A stretch of DNA of 64,000 bases from Sthenelais limicola (Eukaryota > Annelida > Polychaeta > Phyllodocida > Sigalionidae), in assembly GCA_942159475.1 (NCBI GenBank), contig OW804094.1, positions 8,625,555 through 8,689,554 of the forward strand, written 5' to 3'. The notes under the pieces are model-generated. The model made no database searches. It had not been told where the DNA came from and saw nothing but the letters and a program-made list of their open reading frames with translations. Below are positions 1-10,942 of the stretch, in pieces. Within the stretch, counting starts at the first letter, position 1; the number at the start of each line of letters is the position of its first letter. Both the position numbers and the translations under genes were made by a program.

Positions 1-60
1 TTTGGAATATTTATAACAACTTATATATTTCATTTCATTGTTTTAAATCTATTTGGTGCG

Positions 61-330
61 ACGTCAAAGAGATCTGACTATCTGCTGTTAAAGTCTCAGC
101 AGTAAAATAGCATTTTTCAAAATTTCTGACGAAAATTTTGCCTGTTTTACGGAGAAAGGGGGGTCATATATCTTTCAAAAACGCCAATTCCAAAGATTTT
201 CCTATATGGACGGCGAAAATTTAGATTTTTCAAAATTTCCGACAACGATTTTGACTGTTTCAAAATTGTTGCCTGTTCCAAAAGTGTTGCCTGCTTCAAA
301 ACCGCCAATTCCAACGATTTAGACAATAAA
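61..330. other. Degenerate short-period repeat tract
   Basis: Imperfect reiterations of phrases such as 'caaaatt', 'gacgaaaattttgcctgttt' and 'gccaattccaa' alternate here. No gene or complete transposon is visible. Similar wording ('gacgaattttgcctgtcgg') recurs in the L element at 1001-1203, so this may be a decayed relative. Confidence 0.35.
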
Positions 331-530
331 TGGTCACTACATTACTGCAATAGATATGCAATGGCCATTGCGCAATGGTAGCGCAATAGAAATACACTGG
401 CATTGCAGTCGAAATTCTTGTATAAAAAAAAACGGCAATAATTTAATGGGAAAAGATCCTTTAGTTATCTAAATAATAAATGTAACTTGATGATTGTTGT
501 AGAATGTAATATAGCAAAGGAATAAGATAC

Positions 531-622
531 TGCAATGCCAGTGCAATAGAATTACACTCCTATTGCACTCAACTAGAGACTTGACTGCAATAGGAGTGTA
601 ATTCTATTGCACTGGCATTGCA
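531..622. repeat. Perfect 37-bp inverted repeat (hairpin)
   Basis: Arms at 531-567 and 586-622 are exact reverse complements (37 of 37), separated by 18 bp. The arms are themselves built from TTGCA/TGCAATAG words. A related word (cactggcattgcagtc) lies near 400, and 'cattgcactc' repeats follow to about 690. The open frame across 607-795 is a by-product of this repeat. Confidence 0.85.
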
Positions 623-685
623 TTGCACTCCATTGCACTCCATTGCACTCCCATTGCAGTCGCCATTGCACTCCATTGCACTCAG
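622..685. repeat. Short tandem (ccattgcactc)n
   Basis: About five imperfect units of 'ccattgcactc' directly abut the right arm of the preceding inverted repeat. Confidence 0.6.
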
Positions 686-805
686 TGCCCATAGGGTTGT
701 TCTTCAAGAGAAGTGTAAACCAATGTAGTAGTTGTAATAATCAGTATATGTATTATGGACACAAAGCGAGGAAAAGAGTCTGTATTGTTATATAGATGGA
801 ACTCT

Positions 806-836
<31 letters not shown>
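806..836. repeat. (AGAT)n microsatellite
   Basis: About seven uninterrupted tetranucleotide units. Confidence 0.9.
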
Positions 837-837
<1 letters not shown>

Positions 838-1000
838 GTAATCTTTTATTCATCAATTCATCAATTCATCTTTTATTCATCAATGATCCTAAGTTGCTGA
901 AAACAAAACTGACGAAAAAGAAGGAGGAAAAGTTTCCATGAAAGTTGATATTAATTTAAATATATAATAAGAATTGATTAGAGTGGTGTTATGCAGGGAA

Positions 1001-1203
1001 TCCACTATGGGAAAAACGGCAAAAAATGGCTGCGACAAATTTTTTGCAAATTTTTTGCAATTGTTGGCAACAAATAAATGTGTTGCTGACAACCTATTTT
1101 ACCCCTCTTCCACTAGTGATTTGTGTGCGCCAAATTTTTATTCATTTTTAGTCATGTCGGCGACGAATTTTGCCTGTCGGCACCGTTTTTTACCTATAGT
1201 GGA
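1001..1203. mobile_element. L: short inverted-repeat element (MITE)
   Basis: The left end TCCACTATGGGAAAAACGGC is mirrored at the right end, whose reverse complement reads TCCACTATAGGTAAAAAACG. The element is 203 bp with no coding capacity; the open frame crossing it is not credible. Only one full copy is in the window and no convincing target duplication was seen. Confidence 0.65.
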
Positions 1204-1475
1204 GTAGCCCTATTATACCTTATTTTAATTTGTTAACTAATAAATAAGTGTAGGTTTTTCTGAAGAAACACAAGATGCAGATATATAGATAATATAAGCA
1301 ATCGAAATCGTGATAAATGTCAACATCATGCAGCTCCTCAGATGCAGCATGATGATTAGTTGCTACCTTTTTATGACATGTATACTGCAAGAATTGATAA
1401 CAAGTTTTTAGTTTTCACTCAATTACACGCCCTATGCGCAATATGAATCAATACTTGTGCTATGGTAAAGGTTAA

Positions 1476-1985
1476 TGATTCACTCTCAGTTAATGCGGTA
1501 ATACCGTCGTTCATTCTTTTACAACACATCTAAAAGTCATGTGTGATGTGTTGCAGGAAAATGAGTCACAAGTCACATTTTTTAATGTGTTTTATTCACA
1601 AGATCTCTTTGTAGGAATGTTCCTACTTGTAAGGTATCTACTGCTTAAAGTCATATTTGAATACATCCAGAAATAATATTGCAAACTTTTTCTTTCAAAA
1701 TTTCAAACTTGAAAGATGTATGAGGTGTCCTTATATGTATTATCATTGAAATTAGCTTGATCCCATCTTTTCAAATTTGATGGTTTCGCAAAATCCAACT
1801 TTTGTGACTTGTGACTCATTTGACCGACATTTTGGAGGATTTTGTCCAGTTGTTTTTGCTACAGGGCTTCTAAAATGTCCTTATTTGTATATGGATGACC
1901 TGCCTGAATGATTTCATAAAATTATGATGACTTCACTTATTATTGCTCACCAGTGGCTCTTTTTTCTTGACAGTATCGACTACTT
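1476..1985. repeat. F leader, copy 1 (interrupted by a B element)
   Basis: This is the conserved leader found upstream of the 69-bp arrays: 'cactctcagttaa', 'catctaaaagtcat', 'ttttgtccagttgtttttgct', 'acttcaaattcttg'. The same order of words precedes the arrays at 25.4, 40.4 and 53.0 kb. In this copy a B MITE (1542-1819) sits between 'agtcat' and 'ttgacc', which are contiguous in the other copies. Confidence 0.7.
1542..1819 (-). mobile_element. B MITE, internally deleted, inside F leader
   Basis: Starts TGTGATGTGTTGCAGGAAAA, then TGAGTCAC, and ends with the inverted TGTGACTTGTGACTCAT. The outermost bases of the right TIR are missing. Shorter than the roughly 400-bp full element. Confidence 0.75.
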
Positions 1986-1992
1986 CAAATTC

Positions 1993-2812
1993 TTGCATAA
2001 ATATATAATGGAGCAGAATATTGATAAATCCAGTCCTATAAGTCATAATATTAGTAACTCTTGTAGAAACATATAACAGCAGCATAATATTGATAAATCC
2101 AGTCCTATAAGTCATAATATGAGTAACTCTTGTATAAACATATAACAGTAGCAGAATATTGATAAATCCAGTCCTATAAGTCATAATATGAGTAACTCTT
2201 GTATAAACATATAACAGCAAAATATTGATGAATCCAGTCCTATAAGTCATAATATGAGTAACTCATGTATAAACATATAACAGCAGCAGAACATTGATAA
2301 ATCCAGTCCTATAAACCATAATATTAGTAACTCATGTATAAACATATAACAGCAGCAGAATAATGATGAATCCAGTCCTATAAGTCATAATATGAGTAAC
2401 ACTTGTATAGACATATAACAGCAGCAGAATATTGATGAATCCAGTCCTATAAGTCATAATATGAGTAACTCTTGTATAAGCTTATAACAGCAGCAGAATA
2501 TTGATAAATCCAGTCCTATAAGTCATAATATGAGTAACTCTTGTATAAACATATAACAGCAGCAGAATAATGATAAATCAAGTCCTATAAACCATAATAA
2601 TTAGTAACTCTTGTATAAACATATAACAGCAGCAGAATATTGATGTATCCAGTCCTATTAGTCATAATATGAGTAACTCTTGTATAGAAAATATATAACA
2701 GCTGCAGAATATTGATGTATCCAGTCCTATAAGTCATAATATGAGTAACCCTTGTATAAACATATAACTGCAGCAGAATATTGATAAATCCAGACCTATA
2801 AGTCATAATGGG
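1993..2812 (-). repeat. E: 69-bp tandem array, about 12 units
   Basis: The unit contains 'ccagtcctataagtcataat', 'gagtaactcttgtataaaca' and 'taacagcagcagaatattg', with a period of 69 bp measured between successive 'agtcctataa' words. Because 69 is divisible by 3, one minus-strand frame stays open over several units (repeat peptide beginning MTYRTGFINILL). I read this as a consequence of the period rather than a gene. Confidence 0.9.
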
Positions 2813-2880
2813 AGTTCATTTGGTACAATTTTGTCGGTCATAATAGCTGAGAATGTTCTTAATAAATTTTATCGAGACTG
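2813..2880. repeat. F trailer, copy 1
   Basis: The sequence after the last 69-bp unit ('catttggtacaattttgtcgg...gagaatgttctt') resembles that after the single-unit copy at 53.34 kb. This suggests a conserved 3' flank belonging to the same element. Confidence 0.45.
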
Positions 2881-3081
2881 ATTTCGGAGGATGTGGCAAG
2901 GACGGATGATCAAAGCAGTTGTTTTCCTTGGAGAGAAATACTCCACGCACTAGTTTATTTAAGAATGATTGATTGTCCCCACAAGTCCAATCAAGCAGTG
3001 AGCCTATGAATGCACACATAGCCCCACGCCCAGTTATGGGTAATAATAGGCATTCACTTATCATGGTGTGGGTGGGAACTC

Positions 3082-3571
3082 CCAATAGGGAGGTTCTGCA
3101 AGCAATCTCAATAACGTAAGTGTATATTTTTTTGTGAATTACGTCCCATTTTCATATATAAAAAATAAATTGTGAGATGAAACATTTTGCTTGATTGGTC
3201 AGATTTTCAGAAAATGTACAATTCAATTTCCCCAATTCTCTCAAATAACCCAAATTTCAGATGATAATAAAGCTCAAAATACACTTCAACCTCACCAAAC
3301 AGATTGCTAGAATCAATGCAATCTAAATATACTGGAATTTACCTAGTATTGACCAAATTTCAGCCTAATTTAGCAAAATTTACTAAATGTGTGCCGCTGC
3401 CAATTGTACATTTTCTGAAAATCTGACCCTGATATGTTACGTTACGTTTTTCCCGCCTTGTTTTGCTGAACCTCTTTCTTTGTTTAAACGTATGTTTGTA
3501 TCATCAGAGATACGGATACGTTTACGTTTACGTTTAGGTTAAACTTGCTGAAACTCCCTAAAGGCTAACGC
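3082..3571 (+). mobile_element. K inverted-repeat element, copy 1, with A MITE inside
   Basis: Left end 'aatagggaggttctgcaagc', right end 'acttgctgaaactcccta', imperfect inverted repeats of about 20 bp. The interior words 'gatgaaacattttgctt' and 'gttacgttacgttt' are shared with 34.6 and 51.6 kb. An A MITE (3197-3429) splits it. Confidence 0.7.
3197..3429 (-). mobile_element. A MITE, full length, nested in K
   Basis: Both TIRs present (GGTCAGATTTTCAGAAAAT ... ATTTTCTGAAAATCTGACCC). K copies elsewhere read 'ttgatatgt' across the insertion point, and here 'tgat' occurs on both sides, so a short target duplication is likely. Confidence 0.85.
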
Positions 3572-3824
3572 ACACATGGCTGATTTGACTCCCTATAGCC
3601 CCACAATTTGTGTCTCCTGGTGAATCTTAGGATCTCATTTCAAATCCTGGTATATGTTTTTGAAATAACATAAACCATGGTTTAATGGGTGTAAAGTTGT
3701 ATCCCAGATGGATCCATCTGGGAAAAGAAGCATTTGATGGGGTTTAATTGTGCTGAATCCAGATAGCCAGATAGCGTGCAAATGTAACACCAGTGGCGCT
3801 GTAGGCTGCAGTATCTCCCAGTAG

Positions 3825-4081
3825 GCTAAGACGGAAGCTTCCGCCGCCCGTGTTCGCGGCCGCCGCCACCCGCGAAAACGGTAATAACACCAGCAAAAAA
3901 AGTAAAGATGGTCACAGGATTAATAAATATGAAAAGGATATATTCTCAGCTATCCATAGGTATATCATTTTACGTATTTGAAAGAGTAGAGGCCGAGCAA
4001 TGACTAAACATGGATAACCATGTTTAGGCCTACGTCTGTTCTTAGGTTGCGGGAGCCATAACCGGAAGCTCCCGCCTTAGC
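3825..4081. repeat. G: 257-bp foldback element
   Basis: Left arm GCTAAGACGGAAGCTTCCG (3825-3843) matches the reverse complement of 4063-4081 at 17 of 19 positions. The interior is GC-rich on the left ('cgcggccgccgccacccgcg'). One copy only, no coding sequence. Confidence 0.55.
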
Positions 4082-4849
4082 AAAGCTAGAAAAGCTAGGT
4101 GGCGTGACGGTCGGATAATGTATTTTCCCGCTATCAAGGATAAGGAGAATTGACCACGCTTCAATCAATAACTGGTTCATCGCAAAATACTACACTTGGA
4201 GTCATATTGCACATGCCCATATGATACAGACAAAAAGTGTCCTTACAAAGTTACCAAAAAACAAAATAGTTGAACGCTAATGTACATGAAAATATTGATT
4301 TCTCTTTAATTGCATATCTAGTTAGATATCCTGCAAATGTTGTCATCATGATCTATATTGATAAATGTTAAAAGATTTAAATCTGTACCGATATGATATT
4401 CACTATGATTTTGAAATGGGTGCCATGAGATTACCCTTGTGTATGCAAAGGAACTGGACTCAATAAAATTTCTTTAAAAAAAGTTCCAGAGAGTTAATTT
4501 CAGTAGCAAAAAAGGCTTACATTACATCTTATTTGATGATATCGTCCTTCAAAGCGATGACAATGAAATAAGGCTGGAACAATGTTCATCAATTAGGTAT
4601 CATGTGAATGTGTGCATTAGGCATTGTTATCTTTATACTGGGATAGGATTACCAGCTTAATTGGTTAATTCTTGTTTTAAACTAAGTGCTTTGCCACATT
4701 GTTTGTAGAGTTTTAATGTGATATGGCATTCTTGTAATATAAAATACAGTCTTTGAAATAGAAGAACTACATTCATCTTTGACAATTTTGTGAGGGAAAA
4801 CAAGGCCAATATCATTATTTGAAGATCTTCTGCTCTTTTGAATGTTAAA
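4082..4849. other. No recognisable feature
   Basis: A+T-rich sequence. I see no repeat ends, no long open frame and no RNA gene signature. Confidence 0.5.
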
Positions 4850-5227
4850 TGTGATGTGTTACAGATAAATGAGTCACAAGCTGCAAAAAAAGAATTTTGA
4901 GATATCATCATATTTCGAACGATTAGATCAAGCCGATTACAATGATGGTAAATACTAGAACATCCAATAAGTGTTTCCATATTTTAAGTTTGATAACTTA
5001 GAAAAAAGAAGAAAAAAAGTTTCCAATATAGTGGACACACTCTATAGGATGAGCTTGGAAATGTATATGAATATATTAAAGACACGGACTTGAATTTTGG
5101 TACATGTATTCGTACGACTTGGAGCATTAGATAACACGAAAATAAGAACATTCGTATAATAACATCTTGTAAATAAAATACTTTGAAAAATATCAAATTT
5201 GCGACTCTTTTTCCTGAAATACATATC
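4850..5227 (+). mobile_element. B MITE, full length, decayed right end
   Basis: Left end TGTGATGTGTTACAGATAAA followed by TGAGTCAC. The right TIR has lost the TGACTCA core ('gcgactctttttcctg'). The short open frames drawn through it are incidental. Confidence 0.8.
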
Positions 5228-5542
5228 AACTGGTCTAGACTGAGGGATTGATAGGGGTAGGATAGGATGGCAGAGAATGATATGTTCTGGGATTGACTGG
5301 CAATGAATGAGGAGGATTGAGCCAGGAGTCGGCTAAGACAGACAGGCTTATGTTACATAGATAGCACAGTATTGATTGGGTAAAAAGTCTCCTTTGTGTA
5401 GCTCCATTCTTCCCATATCCAAAGGCAAGTCATTATACAATATCACAGAATTATTGGGTGAGATTTTCAAAAAATGCACAATTCACATTTAGAAACCCGT
5501 CCAAATAACTCGAATTTGATATAAAATTACTCAAAACACAGT

Positions 5543-5925
5543 ATGTCGCTTTCAAGATCGAGTGTCATCTTGTATAAGAGGTAGAAAAAAAATATTTCCG
5601 ATGCGGTGCTTTCTGCAAATATACACTTCCGTTTCCGTAGCTAAGACGTACACAACATGGTGTGAAGTTGCTGGCTACTTTCGTTGGAGTTAATAAATTT
5701 GTACAGAGTTTGGAATTTACAAGCTCTGATTATGCTATACAGGCTAAGGGAACTATGGTTAATGTCTGATTAAAACGTTGAAAACATTAACAAGTGGAGG
5801 CGACTGGTACATAGGCCGGCGAAAGTGCATATAATATCGTTGATGCACATGATGGTCACGCTATTTCTACCTCCTTTCTCCCGCTAGGGAGAGTTGATGT
5901 GCACTTTCAATCTCGGAAGCAACTT
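5543..5925. mobile_element. Unidentified insertion in an A MITE
   Basis: About 383 bp lie between 'caaaacacagt' and 'ttcaacataacc', which adjoin in other A copies. No TIR, poly-A or clear target duplication was seen, and the sequence is not repeated elsewhere in the window. Confidence 0.4.
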
Positions 5926-6044
5926 TTCAACATAACCTAACAAATCCTTTGAATCAAGGCAACACCAAATATACCAAATATACCGAATAGCTAGTAATAA
6001 TCATTTTTCAGTCTTATTTAGCAGAATTTAGCAGAATTGTTTAG

Positions 6045-6195
6045 CCGAATATCGCAATGGTGCATTGTTACCCTTACGAAAAATTATTGTAATGTTCGGC
6101 AGGACTTGAAATCCTCCCTATGTTGGGAGCTTAGATCCGCCGACATTGCCAGTTAGGCAAATAAAAGTCTCAACAACAACAACAACAACAACAAA
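6045..6195 (+). mobile_element. LINE 3' end with (CAA)n tail
   Basis: Ends 'caaataaaagtct' then (CAA)8-like. The body 'cctccctatgttgggagctt' is repeated in reverse at 6775-6911. An AATAAA-type signal followed by a short tandem tail is typical of CR1/L2/RTE-type non-LTR elements. Confidence 0.65.
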
Positions 6196-6369
6196 ATTTA
6201 ATAAATGTATAGAGCTGACGGTTGTACATTTTCTGGTGACCTGACCCATATATCTGTCAATTACAGTGACCAGCTTCAATCCAATGTAATTTTGAGTTTT
6301 GATACAGTCATAGGAACAACCTATTGACATGAAAATTAGTCCTAGTATTCTTACATTGTCATGAGAAAT

Positions 6370-6603
6370 GGGTCAGTTTCTCAGAAAATGTACAATTCAT
6401 CTTCACCAATCCTATCAAATAATCCACATTTAATACAAAAATAAGGTTAAAAAAACATTTTATCATAGCAGAACTGATATATTAAAATAACATAAAACCA
6501 AATATACTCAGATATACTCGGTATTCATCATTTTACAGCCAAATTTATCACAATAAACTAAATGTGTAGAGCTGGAAATTATACATTTTCTGAAAATCTG
6601 ACC
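6370..6603 (-). mobile_element. A MITE, full length
   Basis: Starts gggtcagtttctcagaaaat and ends with the inverted TIR (ttctgaaaatctgacc). Intact interior, no insertions. Confidence 0.85.
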
Positions 6604-6774
6604 GATATACAAATGGGTCAGATTTTCAGAAAATGTACAATCTACAGTTCTACACATCTCTCAAATTCTGCTAAATTAGAGTGAAAAATGATAAATACTA
6701 GGTATATCTGAATTTATTCTGTATTGTATTGATTCAATAAATCTGTCTGGTTATGTTGACTTGTACTTTGAACC

Positions 6775-7092
6775 TTTGTTGTTGTTGTTGAGACTTTATT
6801 TATGCCTATTGGCAATGTCGATGGGTCTAAGCTCCCAACATAGGGAGGATTTCAAGCCCTATCGGACATTACAGATTTTATTTTATGTAAGGGTAACAAT
6901 ACACCTTTGCGTCGACGACACGCAGGTGGGCCTTACTAAAGGTGGTCTCAGACAACAGAGATATTTGTATCAAGATAGAACGCAAAAGAGAGCAGATACA
7001 CACCATCGCGAGTGGAACCCAATATGGTCTTATAATTTATAATTTTGGTTTTTTTTAAGGGTCCATATATCAGATGATATGCTCGCAATCTA
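6775..7092 (-). mobile_element. LINE 3' end with (TTG)n tail, reversed
   Basis: Begins (TTG)n 'agactttatttatgcc' and matches the reverse complement of 6045-6195, then continues into more element body. 5'-truncated. No reverse transcriptase motif is visible in the retained part. Confidence 0.6.
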
Positions 7093-7141
7093 GTTTTCGT
7101 CTTAAATTTGGGTTATTTGAGAGGATTGGTGAAGGCCAATT

Positions 7142-7289
7142 CAAATTCAAATTCAAATTCAAAAATCCTTTTATTGCTGATGGTAATTACAATACGGTCG
7201 CTCTGCATCTAAGACATTTAGTTCTTCCAGAGGATGCCGCTTTTATGGACTTGAATCTTAAGTAACAAACTGTTGCAGAACTTGGTTTT
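7142..7289 (-). mobile_element. Short LINE 3' fragment with (TTCAAA)n-like tail
   Basis: Tandem 'ttcaaa' units, then 'aatccttttattgctg' (a reversed AATAAAAG). Target duplication GGCCAATT / GGCAATT. 5'-truncated at about 148 bp. Confidence 0.6.
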
Positions 7290-7319
7290 GGCAATTGTAC
7301 ATTTTCTGAAAATCTGACA

Positions 7320-7605
7320 CAAATAACTTTGCTGAGTGAAAGCCTCTATTACGCCCCCTTATCATCCACCGTAATATGGTCTGGATAAACATTATCAAAC
7401 TAAATGAGTAAAGAAACTTAAGCAATGCAATAAAACATCCACATCTGAAACAGAAGATGATTGCACTATCTCACTTTCACCAACCAATTAATTCCCGTCT
7501 CATGGATTTCTTATTAGAAGAATGATGATATTCCTTAGCGGGTTATTCTTAATGAATTATATCAGCATCAAATGTTGATCCTTATTGGATTAAAAAGCCT
7601 TGGTG
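7320..7605. other. No recognisable feature
   Basis: No repeat family, open frame or RNA signature was found. Confidence 0.45.
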
Positions 7606-7617
7606 GACATTTTGGCC

Positions 7618-7851
7618 TTTTTCTCTGTCTCTCTTTCTCTGTCTCTGTCTCTGTACCTTCCTGTAATTTGGTCCTCGGTATGACCATAAAGTGTCTTTCT
7701 GTCTCTGTTTCTCTCTCTCTGTCCCTTCTTCTCTATCACCATTTCCTGGGTATGATCATAAACTACCTCCCTCTCAGCTCTCCCGCCCTTGATATAACCA
7801 TCTTAAATGTGTTGATAAGGGCGTAAAGCAACCAAACTCACTCACTCACTC
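7618..7851 (+). mobile_element. J: SINE-like retroposon with 12-bp target duplication
   Basis: Flanked by perfect GACATTTTGGCC repeats at 7606-7617 and 7852-7863. It has a CT-rich body, then 'ggtcctcggtatgaccataa', a 'gtgttgataagggcgtaaag' segment and an (ACTC)n 3' tail. A second, 5'-shorter copy with its own 12-bp duplication is at 42938-43115. I see no clear tRNA A/B box, so the transcription origin is open. Confidence 0.75.
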
Positions 7852-7895
7852 GACATTTTGGCCACTGTTTAAAGTTGCAGCTCTCAGTTTCGATT

Positions 7896-7988
7896 CAATA
7901 GGGGACTTGCATAGCCGCCATTTTGAATCTTGATTCACATGGAATTATGGGACTAATGGTACAGTATAAAATCTATAGAAATCATGTG
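7896..7988 (+). mobile_element. C element, left-end fragment
   Basis: 'caataggggacttgcatagc', 'gccattttgaatcttgatt' and 'gtacagtataaaatc' are present; the rest is missing. Confidence 0.75.
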
Positions 7989-8015
7989 TCCTTCAACTTG
8001 CTTCTGGATTATATC

Positions 8016-8150
8016 CCAACAGTGCACCAGCAGCCCCTCTATGCACCAAACAGTGCACCAGCAGCCCCTCAAAGCACCCAACAGTGCACCTCAATATCAG
8101 TCATTAAGCTCAGGATTATACACCACATCGTGCACCAGCAGGCCCTCAAT
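8016..8150. repeat. Minisatellite 'cagtgcaccagcagcccctc'
   Basis: Three close units of about 32 bp and a fourth degraded one ('cgtgcaccagcaggccctca'). The frames that translate it are not convincing genes. Confidence 0.65.
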
Positions 8151-8240
8151 GTCAGTCATTAATCCTTTATTAATGGGGATCCATGTGTTTGGAATAACGA
8201 TGTGTCCAGAGATGGACTTTATACTGTACTAGCATAGTAT

Positions 8241-8259
8241 ACCTGTCCGTCCTTCGGAC
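8241..8259. other. Small perfect hairpin
   Basis: CTGTCCG-tcctt-CGGACAG: 7-bp stem, 5-nt loop. 'acctg' before and 'caggt' after extend the symmetry with a bulge. A T-run follows on neither strand, so there is no reason to call it a terminator. Confidence 0.5.
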
Positions 8260-8309
8260 AGTTAAAAACAGGTAGGTTCTCTATGAAAGGTATCTAAAGA
8301 ACTGGTTGG

Positions 8310-8640
8310 AACTGTTAGACATAAATCATTCACCCTCTTCCTCTCTCTTTCTCTCACTCCCTCACACACTCTCTCCTCCTCCCCTCTCCATACCTCCCTA
8401 TTCGCCAATGTCTCTCTCTTCCTTTTCATTTCCTCCCCTCCCTCGCCCTCTACCCCTGCCCATCTTCTCTTTTGGATCCGTCACTCTTTCTCTCCTCCAA
8501 CCTCTCCTTCCCCTCCTTCCCTCTCTCCCCTCCCCTCTTTTCTCTCTTCATCCCCTCCCCTACCCCTACTCTCTCATTCCTCACCCATGCTCTCTTCCCC
8601 ACTTGCCCTTCCCAACACTATCTCGCTTGCAGGGCTAATT
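8310..8640. repeat. Polypyrimidine (CT-rich) tract
   Basis: Almost pure C/T with words 'ctctccctcc'. The long proline/serine/leucine frames through it reflect composition, not genes. Confidence 0.8.
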
Positions 8641-8644
8641 ACAT

Positions 8645-8794
8645 GCAGTTTAGCATAGCAGAGCTGATACTTGAAATGAATACGAGCCCAAATATACTCA
8701 GATATACCCTGTATTCACCATTTTTCAGCCAAATTTAGCAGAATTTCCTAAATGTGTAGAGCTGCCGGTTGTACATTTTCTGAAAATCTGACCC
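8645..8794 (-). mobile_element. A MITE, right half only
   Basis: A-family sequence from mid-element to the terminal ttttctgaaaatctgaccc; the left half has been replaced by the CT tract. Confidence 0.75.
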
Positions 8795-8824
8795 ATAATA
8801 TGAAGTAGCAATGAACCCATCCTC

Positions 8825-9045
8825 TGAATAGTCACCCTCTTCCTCTCTCTCCCCTCCTCTCTCCCTGCTTCTCCTTTTCTCCCCCTGCCTCTCCCCACTC
8901 TCTCTCCCTGTCCCTACACTACCCCTCTGCTCTGCTCTGCCCTCTTCTCTCCCCCTCTTCTCTCTGTATCCGCCTTACCTCACCCTCTCCCTCTGCTTCT
9001 TTCATTCTCTCCCTCCCTCTTCCTCCCCCTTTCCTCTTCCCCATC
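8825..9045. repeat. Polypyrimidine (CT-rich) tract, second block
   Basis: Continuation of the CT-rich sequence on the other side of the A fragment, suggesting that the A element inserted into, or was rearranged within, one longer tract. Confidence 0.75.
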
Positions 9046-9368
9046 CTTCAAAATATTGAACAAATGACCTTTAGATTGGTTGGAAAAGAATGGGACAAGA
9101 AATAGAACATTTTAGTTTTTGAGCGTTATTAGCTGAGAGTGCAGCTTAAAGTATTACCTTTTTGGTATTGAAATATTAAGTTCTCCAAAACACTCAAAGA
9201 TTAATTTTGTGCTTTTAATTTCTGCGGTCTTACACATGTATTCTGATACATTCAATAATATGCTTTCATAAAAAAAGGTTTTCTAATAATCTGATGTCAA
9301 ATAACTTTTCGTTATATTTTACATATTATTATCCTCGTAGCATGTGGCTTCCCTTATCAAGTTTGTTT
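9046..9368. other. No recognisable feature
   Basis: A+T-rich, without repeat ends or credible coding sequence. Confidence 0.45.
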
Positions 9369-9600
9369 CATTGTACTGTATTGTACTGTATTGTACTGTA
9401 TTGCACTGTATTGTACTGTATTGTACTGTATTGTACTGTATTGCACTGTATTGTAATGTATTGTAATGTATTGCACTGTATTGTATTGTACTGTATTGTA
9501 CTGTATTGTACTGTATTGTAATGTATTGTAATGTATTGTAATGTATTGCTCTGTATTGCACTGTATTTTACTGTATTGTAATGTATTGCACTGCATTGTA
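9369..9600. repeat. 10-bp minisatellite (TTGTACTGTA)n
   Basis: Decamers with frequent ttgCActgta and ttgtaAtgta variants. This is the start of the 1.6-kb repeat block and grades into the 21-bp array. Confidence 0.9.
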
Positions 9601-10942
9601 CTGCACTCTAATAGTATTGTACTGTACTCTATTTGTATTGTACTGTACTCTATTTGTATTGTACCGTACTCTATTTGTATTGTACTGTGCTGTATTTATA
9701 TTGTACTGTACTGTATCTATATTGTACTGTACTCTATTTGTATTGTACTGTGCTGTATATGTATTGTACTGTACTCTATTTATATTGTACTTTACTCTAT
9801 TTGTATTGTACTGTACTCTATTCGTATTGTACTGTGCCGTATTTATATTGTACTGTACTCTATTTGTATTGTTATGTACTCTATTTATATTGTACTTTAC
9901 TCTATTTGTATTGTACTGTACTCTATTTGTTTTATACTGTACTTTATTTGTATTGTACTGTGCTGTATTTATATTGTACTGTACTCTATCTATATTGTAC
10001 TGTACTCTATTTGTATTGTACTGTGCCGTATTTATATTGTACTGTACTCTATCTATATTGTACTGTACTCTATTTGTATTGTACTGTACTCTATTTGTAT
10101 TGTACTGTGCTGTATTCATATTGTACTGTACTCTATCTATATTGTACTGTACTCTATTTGTATTGTACTGTACTCTATTTATATTGTACTTTACTCTATT
10201 TGTATTGTACTGTGCCGTATTTGTATTGTACTGTACTCTATTTATATTGTACTGTACTCTATTTGTATTGTACTGTACTCTATTTATATTGTACTGTACT
10301 ATATTTGTATTGTACTGTACTCTATTTATATTGTACTGTACTATATTTGTATTGTACTGTACTCTATTTATATTGTACTGTACTCTATTTGTATTGTACT
10401 GTGCGGTATTTGTAATGTACTGTACTTTATTTATATTGTACTGTACTATATTTCTATTGTACTATACTATATTTGTATTGTACTGTACTCTATTTGTATT
10501 GTACTGTGCGGTATTTTATTGTACTGTACTGTATTTGTATTGTACTGTACTCTATTTATATTGTACTGTACTCTATTTGTATTGTACTGTTCCGTATTTG
10601 TATTGTACTGTACTGTATTTGTATTGTACTGTACTATATTTGTATTGTACTGTACTATATTTATATTGTACTGTACTATATTTGTATTGTACTGTACTCT
10701 ATTTATATTGTACTGTACTCTATTTGTATTGTACTGTGCGGTATTTTATTGTACTGTACTGTATTTGTATTGTACTGTACTCTATTTGTATTGTACTGTA
10801 CTATATTTGTATTGTACTGTACTGTATTTGTATTGTACTGTACTATATTTGTATTGTACTGTACTATATTTGTATTGTACTGTACTATATTTGTATTGTA
10901 CTGTACTGTATTTGTATTGTACTGTACTCTATTGTACTCTAT
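9601..10942. repeat. 21-bp minisatellite (ATTGTACTGTACTCTATTTGT)n
   Basis: The 21-bp unit is roughly two of the upstream decamers plus a TATTT insertion. About 60 units with C/T, G/C and TTTA/TTTG variants. A block containing 'gtgcggtattttattg' recurs 230 bp apart (10506 and 10736), showing higher-order duplication. Because 21 is a multiple of 3 and the unit has no stop on the plus strand, frames of up to 475 codons rich in Y, L, V, C and I are open; these are not credible genes. Confidence 0.95.

Larger units (their letters stand above)
5456..6247 (-). mobile_element. A MITE split by two insertions
   Basis: Degenerate left TIR (gggtgagattttcaaaaaat) and right TIR (gttgtacattttctggtgac) are separated by an unidentified 383-bp insert (5543-5925) and a (CAA)n-tailed retroelement end (6045-6195). 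A-family sequence resumes correctly after each. Confidence 0.75.
6615..7319 (+). mobile_element. A MITE carrying two retroelement insertions
   Basis: TIR gggtcagattttcagaaaat at 6615 and its inverse ending at 7319. The interior is cut at 6775-7092 and 7142-7289. The second insertion is flanked by GGCCAATT / GGCAATT, part of the A element and consistent with a target duplication. Confidence 0.8.

Noticed and set aside
1933..2806. Minus-strand frames MTYRTGFINILL... as a membrane protein gene
   Set aside because: They follow the 69-bp tandem unit, are broken at several units, and lack any unique coding exon.
1988..2810. CRISPR-like array of regular repeats
   Set aside because: The 69-bp period is a continuous tandem repeat with no unique spacers, in a eukaryotic context.
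8306..8738. Pro/Ser/Leu-rich frames in the CT-rich tract
   Set aside because: Low-complexity composition explains them.
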